From assembly GCA_015152525.1 (NCBI GenBank), contig SUTU01000004.1, positions 1-64,000 on the forward strand: a DNA stretch of 64,000 nt. Direction: 5' to 3'. The DNA is from Cyanobacteria bacterium SIG28 (GTDB lineage Bacteria; Cyanobacteriota; Vampirovibrionia; Gastranaerophilales; Gastranaerophilaceae). The translations under genes were made by a program, and so were the position numbers. The notes below the pieces were generated by a model. That model saw only the letters and a list, made by a program, of their open reading frames with translations, was not told where the DNA came from and did no database searches. Positions 60,371 through 64,000 of this stretch are shown here, in pieces (the first letter of the stretch is position 1; every line of letters begins with the position of its first letter).

Positions 60371-62014
60371 ATGTTAAGCAAAATTTTTATAAAAAATTAT
60401 ATTTTAATAAATGAACTGGAACTTGATTTTTCAAAAGGTTTAAATATTATAACCGGTGAAACAGGTGCCGGCAAAAGTATTTTAATTAATGCAATTGATA
60501 TTGCTTTTGGTGCAAAAGTCGGAAAAGAGGTTATAAAAAATGGCGCTGATAAGGCTATAATTGAGTTGACTATTAATAACCAAAATCAAGATTTGACAGC
60601 ACTCTTTGAAGAATACGGGATTGACGATTGTACAAATGAGATAATTTTATCTAAAGAAATTACTCAAACCGGTTCTCGCTCAAGAGTTAATGGCTGTTTG
60701 GTAAACCAAGAGTTTGTGAGAATTTTTAGAGAAATGTTTTTGGATATTCATTCTCAACACCAAACGTATTCTTTTTTACAACCAAAATTCCATATTAATT
60801 TATTAGATTCTTATATCAAAAACCCTCTTTTGGATGAATATAAAAAAGGGTTTGAACACTATAAAAACTTGTTACAAGAGTTAGAAAGACTAAAAAATGC
60901 TTCTGATAAAACAGAAGAACAAATTGATTTTTTGAAATTTCAAGTAAATGAAATAGAAGAAGCAAATTTGAATTCTTTAACCGAAGACGAGGATTTGAAT
61001 AATGAGCTTTCTGTTCTGGAAAATGTCGAAAAATTAAAAGAACTTACGGGGAGTGCATATTGGACACTCTCTGGAGATGACAATTCTGTTTTAGAAGCCC
61101 TTTATCAAATGAAATCAGTTCTTTCAAAAGCTACAAGTTATGATAGTACGTTAGAAGAAAATGAAACAGAATTAATTAATGCAATAGAATCTTTAAAATC
61201 GGTTTCGGCAAATCTCAGAGATTACTCCTCTTCTTTAGAAAATGATACTGAGCGAATTAATCTTATCCAAGAACGATTATTTTTATTGGATAAGTTAAAA
61301 CGCAAATATGGCGGAAGTATAGAAAAAGTTCTTACTTCTTATGAACAATTAAAAAAAGAACTGGACAGCATTGAATTTTCTACACAAAATATTGATGAGC
61401 TTGAAAAAGAGATTTCAAATCTTAAATCAAAATTATTAAATTTAGCTAAAGGAGTTTCCGATACAAGAAAAGAGTGGGCAAGTAAGCTATCTAACTTAAT
61501 TGTTGAAAAACTTGAACATTTAGAATTGCCTAAAGTTCAGTTTCAGATAGGGTTTGAGCCTTGCGAATTATCTAATAATGGTATTGATAAGGTTGAATTT
61601 TTAATCTCAACAAATGTTTCAGAAGGTTTGAAACCGTTAGCAAAAGTTGCTTCCGGCGGTGAAATTTCCAGAGTAATGCTTGCGATAAAAACGATTTTTG
61701 CTCAAGCTGATAATATTGATACCGTTATTTTTGATGAAATTGATACCGGAATATCAGGAAAAACTTCACAGTCTGTAGCGGAAGAAGTTAAAGAACTTGC
61801 AAAATATATGCAAATAATCATGATTACTCACCAAGCAATAATTGCTTCTAAGTCTGATAAGCATTTTTATGTTAAAAAGACTCAAAATGATACAACAAGC
61901 GTTAACATTTATATTTTAGAAGGTGAGAATAAACTTAAAGGTATTGCAGAACTTGCTGCAGGTGAAATTACTGATGAATCACTAAAACTGGCTCAAACTC
62001 TTATAAAAGGATAG
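60371..62014 (+). CDS. recN: DNA repair protein RecN
   Basis: A 547-aa SMC-like ATPase gathering broken DNA ends in recombinational repair. Walker A is GETGAGKSILINAIDIAFGA (residues about 32-51). A coiled coil fills the middle. The C-terminal ABC signature is KVASGGEISRVMLAIKTIF with Walker B TVIFDEIDTGISGKTSQSVA. Length is normal. The start is 6 bp after the TPR stop without a clear SD, so it is read through from it. prmA follows 4 bp later. Confidence 0.95.
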   Translation: MLSKIFIKNYILINELELDFSKGLNIITGETGAGKSILINAIDIAFGAKVGKEVIKNGADKAIIELTINNQNQDLTALFEEYGIDDCTNEIILSKEITQTGSRSRVNGCLVNQEFVRIFREMFLDIHSQHQTYSFLQPKFHINLLDSYIKNPLLDEYKKGFEHYKNLLQELERLKNASDKTEEQIDFLKFQVNEIEEANLNSLTEDEDLNNELSVLENVEKLKELTGSAYWTLSGDDNSVLEALYQMKSVLSKATSYDSTLEENETELINAIESLKSVSANLRDYSSSLENDTERINLIQERLFLLDKLKRKYGGSIEKVLTSYEQLKKELDSIEFSTQNIDELEKEISNLKSKLLNLAKGVSDTRKEWASKLSNLIVEKLEHLELPKVQFQIGFEPCELSNNGIDKVEFLISTNVSEGLKPLAKVASGGEISRVMLAIKTIFAQADNIDTVIFDEIDTGISGKTSQSVAEEVKELAKYMQIIMITHQAIIASKSDKHFYVKKTQNDTTSVNIYILEGENKLKGIAELAAGEITDESLKLAQTLIKG

Positions 62015-62018
62015 ATTT

Positions 62019-62912
62019 ATGAATAATTATTTTGAACTTAGAATTTCCATTAACCCTGAAATTGAAGAAATCGTATCTGATATTTGTTTTACAAATTTTG
62101 ATTGCGAAGGTGTTGTTTTGGCAGAAGAGGCTTGGAAAGATTTAGAAATGACCTCTACAACCAGAGGTACATTAAAAGTGTTTTTAACTTCTCTTAATAA
62201 TAACCCCTATGAAATTCTAAAGACTGAGCGTGAAATACTTAAAGCACGTGGTTTTAGTGATGAAGATTTGGGTAGCTGGGAAATTGAATTGGATGAAAAA
62301 GAAAATCAAGACTGGTCAAAAAAATGGAAAGAAAAATGGACAGTAACGCACGTTACTGATAAAGTTGCGGTTGTGCCAAGCTGGTTAAGTTATGAGCCTA
62401 AGGAAGGTGAAGTTACTATAACACTTGATCCGGGGTGTGCTTTTGGAACAGGAACACATCAAACAACGCAACTTTGTATGAAAGCTATCGAAAAATATCT
62501 TCAAAAAGGTAATTCTATGGCAGATATCGGAACCGGTTCCGGAATTTTAGCGATATTGGCTAAGAAATTTGGCGCATCTAATGTTTACGGGTGCGATAAT
62601 GATGAAACCGTTATTGATGTTTGTATTGAAAATGCACAAATAAATAACGTTTCTGATATTGTTTTCGAACTTAATACTGCTGATAAACTTACTGAAAAAT
62701 ATGATTTTGTGTGTGCTAATATTTTACATAATGTTCTTGCAGAAATTATGGGTGATTTAAAAAACATTATGAAACCTAACGGAAAAATGGTTTTGAGTGG
62801 AATTTTGGACGAGAAAAAGCCTGTAGTACTTGAAGCTATCGAAAGAGAAGGCTTGAAAATAATCGAAACATTACATCAAGATCAGTGGACTGCTTTTGTT
62901 GTAGAAAAATAA
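62019..62912 (+). CDS. prmA: Ribosomal protein L11 methyltransferase
   Basis: A 297-aa SAM-dependent methyltransferase trimethylating ribosomal protein L11. The N-terminal substrate domain is followed by LDPGCAFGTGTHQTTQLCMK and the SAM loop MADIGTGSGILAILAKKFGA, then VYGCDNDETVIDVCIENAQ and CANILHNVLAEIM. Length is typical. It starts 4 bp after recN and shares its message. Confidence 0.96.
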   Translation: MNNYFELRISINPEIEEIVSDICFTNFDCEGVVLAEEAWKDLEMTSTTRGTLKVFLTSLNNNPYEILKTEREILKARGFSDEDLGSWEIELDEKENQDWSKKWKEKWTVTHVTDKVAVVPSWLSYEPKEGEVTITLDPGCAFGTGTHQTTQLCMKAIEKYLQKGNSMADIGTGSGILAILAKKFGASNVYGCDNDETVIDVCIENAQINNVSDIVFELNTADKLTEKYDFVCANILHNVLAEIMGDLKNIMKPNGKMVLSGILDEKKPVVLEAIEREGLKIIETLHQDQWTAFVVEK

Positions 62913-62976
62913 TTATAATATTGATAATAGATACTTGGTGAATGTTAATTTGATATTATCAATCAATAATATAATT

Positions 62977-63366
62977 ATGTTTAACTCAGAATGGTATCAA
63001 AGCTTAATACAACCACCGTTAGCGCCACCGGCATGGATTTTTGCGCCGGTTTGGACTTTGTTATATATTTCTATGGTTGTTGCTCTTATTTTATATGCAA
63101 GAAAGGCTGTTTTAACCAATAAAACTTGGGGTTACGTCTTGTTTTTTACTCAAATATTGGTAAATTTTGCTTGGACACCTGCTTTTTTTGTTGCTAAAAA
63201 TATTGGGTTTGCTCTTGCGATTGTAGTGCTATTAGATATTCTTGTTTTATTTAATATAATTGAGTTTTCAAAAGTTTCTAAAACTTCTGCTAAAATTCTT
63301 ATTCCTTATTTCATTTGGATATTATTTGCTACATACTTAAACTTCGGGTATTTTGTTTTGAATTAA
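62977..63366 (+). CDS. tspO: TspO/MBR-family membrane protein
   Basis: A 129-aa protein with five TM helices and the TspO signature PPLAPPAWIFAPVWTLLYIS, then FFTQILVNFAWTPAFFVAKN and the family end LNFGYFVLN. TspO binds porphyrins and related molecules and can regulate stress responses. The start was set by the family N-terminus (MFNSEWYQSLIQPP); the longer frame uses a TTG start. No SD is present; AATAAT lies 6 nt upstream. It overlaps the convergent next gene by 30 bp. Confidence 0.88.
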   Translation: MFNSEWYQSLIQPPLAPPAWIFAPVWTLLYISMVVALILYARKAVLTNKTWGYVLFFTQILVNFAWTPAFFVAKNIGFALAIVVLLDILVLFNIIEFSKVSKTSAKILIPYFIWILFATYLNFGYFVLN

Positions 63367-63567
63367 AAAATGTTTAATTTTTTGCGCAAAGTTGTCTGAT
63401 ATTTCTGTCAAAATTTTAGAAATATAGTAGACGTCATCTTCTCTAACTTCCCAATTATCATTATTGAGAATTTCTTTAGTTAGTCTAATTAAGCAATCAA
63501 TTTTCCAGAAATCATCAGTAAATTCTTGTATAAATTTGTTTAAAGTTTCTTTTTCAGAATTTTTCAT
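63337..63567 (-). CDS. Small hypothetical helical protein
   Basis: A 76-aa protein (MKNSEKETLNKFIQEFTDDF...) with no recognised domain, predicted helical and charged. AAAGGAG lies 6 nt before the ATG, a good indicator that it is real. It faces the leaderless HTH gene across 131 bp holding AATAGCA operators, so the two may be co-regulated, for example as a small regulatory or toxin-antitoxin-like pair. Function unknown. Confidence 0.65.
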   Translation of the reverse strand: MKNSEKETLNKFIQEFTDDFWKIDCLIRLTKEILNNDNWEVREDDVYYISKILTEISDNFAQKIKHFLIQNKIPEV

Positions 63568-63622
63568 AACATCTCCTTTTGGTTAAGTTTTATAACAAAT
63601 TAATTCGCATATAAACTATTAA

Positions 63623-63692
63623 AATAGCAAATATGCTATTTATTTTATATTAAAATAGCAATTTTGTCAATTTTATTGCATATAAGTATAAT
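63623..63692 (+). promoter_or_regulatory. Leaderless promoter with AATAGCA operators
   Basis: TTGTCA (63664-63669), a 17-nt spacer and TATAAT (63687-63692); the -10 ends 6 nt before the ATG at 63699, so transcription should begin at or next to the start codon. AATAGCA-AATA-TGCTATT (63623-63640) is a palindrome, and a third AATAGCA (63654-63660) sits next to the -35. It probably serves the divergent gene at 63567 too. Confidence 0.8.
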
Positions 63693-63698
63693 ATTAGT

Positions 63699-63914
63699 AT
63701 GAAATTGTTAGTAAGAGAACAAATAAAGACACTTTTAGCTCAAGAGGGAGTTAAATTAAAAGATTTGGCAGCTATGATTACTTCTGAAACAGGTAAAAAT
63801 TGCGCTCCAAATGTTTTATCAAGAAAGCTTACAAGAGGTACTTTGTCTTATAATGAAACCCTTATGATAGCTGAGTTGTTGGGATATGATATAATATTCC
63901 AAAAAAAAGAATAA
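63699..63914 (+). CDS. Small HTH protein, probably leaderless
   Basis: A 71-aa protein: REQIKTLLAQEGVKLKDLAA, AMITSETGKNCAPNVLSRKL, TRGTLSYNETLMIAELLGYD. This is the compact helix-turn-helix found in phage-derived and plasmid regulators. It resembles the frameshifted gene at 20486-20694, including the ending GYDIIF. There is no room for an SD, since the -10 box lies 6 nt upstream. It likely represses its own promoter through the AATAGCA sites. Confidence 0.82.
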   Translation: MKLLVREQIKTLLAQEGVKLKDLAAMITSETGKNCAPNVLSRKLTRGTLSYNETLMIAELLGYDIIFQKKE

Positions 63915-63917
63915 TTG

Positions 63918-64000
63918 TATGAAAAAAAGATTTAAAGAGTTTTGGTTTAAGCTACCTGATAAGATACGTTTTTTGCTTATCGGTGGGTTTAATACGGCTT
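63918..64000 (+). CDS. GtrA-like membrane protein (5' end only)
   Basis: The window ends after 27 codons. The visible part, KLPDKIRFLLIGGFNTA, matches the start of GtrA-family proteins, small four-helix membrane proteins thought to flip or move undecaprenyl-linked sugars for surface glycan decoration. It starts 3 bp after the HTH stop with no clear SD, so it is probably co-transcribed with it. Confidence 0.65.

Noticed and set aside
62935-63366. Longer tspO start at the TTG codon
   Set aside because: The family N-terminus begins at the internal ATG, and the extra 14 residues are not family-like.

Overview
This is a 64 kb chromosomal window from an AT-rich, anaerobic, fermentative, Gram-negative-type bacterium. 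The best fit is the non-photosynthetic sister lineage of Cyanobacteria (Vampirovibrionia/Melainabacteria, probably a gut Gastranaerophilales). That placement is inference. It rests on strict-anaerobe enzymes (class III NrdD, pyruvate formate-lyase), outer-membrane machinery (ShlB/FhaC-type porin, TonB-C domain protein), a short four-S1-domain RpsA, FliE/FliF, and hypothetical proteins sharing a short N-terminal motif. No 16S rRNA is present to confirm it.

Layout. 0-4.3 kb: RHH regulator, sugar-type solute-binding lipoprotein, argS. 4.5-6.8 kb: accessory island with a HepT/MntA toxin-antitoxin pair and four tandem small genes (one broken) sharing an N-terminal motif, then nth. 7.6-16.3 kb: nrdD, a TPR protein, acyl-CoA synthetase, a Cys-cluster protein, PBP1A, and a degenerate PurH-like protein. 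16.3-21.2 kb: a small gene with an operator inside its promoter, gdhA, an SH3-like exported protein, an HEMVH zincin-like protein, and a small island (frameshifted HTH gene, AbrB-type gene, XRE regulator with operators). 21.3-27.4 kb: a pyruvate formate-lyase split into two genes, then murD-ftsW-murG. 27.4-33.7 kb: radical SAM protein, candidate ncRNA, rpsA, rbfA-truB, two paralogues behind a duplicated 94-bp promoter, map. 33.8-36.8 kb: TonB-C/TPR protein, HdeD-like protein, acyl-ACP thioesterase, small membrane proteins. 36.9-37.5 kb: four 123-bp tandem repeats in exact register with tRNA-Lys(CTT), with one promoter and one terminator around the set. 37.8-45.5 kb: ORF6N protein with a palindrome in its coding sequence, XRE regulator, poly-C tract, hpf, glycosyltransferase, rdgB, ShlB-like porin, lysC. 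45.7-53.6 kb: a 1717-aa lipoprotein-like coiled-coil protein with 468-bp near-identical repeats, facing an 874-aa protein of unknown function. 53.7-64 kb: trmFO, a CHASE2-GGDEF cyclase, fliE-fliF, TPR protein, recN, prmA, tspO, a probably leaderless HTH gene, and the start of a GtrA-like gene.

Most genes are housekeeping: cell wall (PBP1A, MurD, FtsW, MurG), translation (ArgS, RpsA, RbfA, TruB, TrmFO, Map, HPF, PrmA), nucleotide metabolism and repair (NrdD, RdgB, Nth, RecN), and fermentation or nitrogen assimilation (PFL, GdhA, LysC). The most unusual signals are the structured-RNA tandem array fused in register to tRNA-Lys; a recurring promoter layout in which the -10 box ends exactly 6 nt before the ATG with no Shine-Dalgarno, implying leaderless mRNAs; the shared N-terminal motif family; and the split pyruvate formate-lyase.
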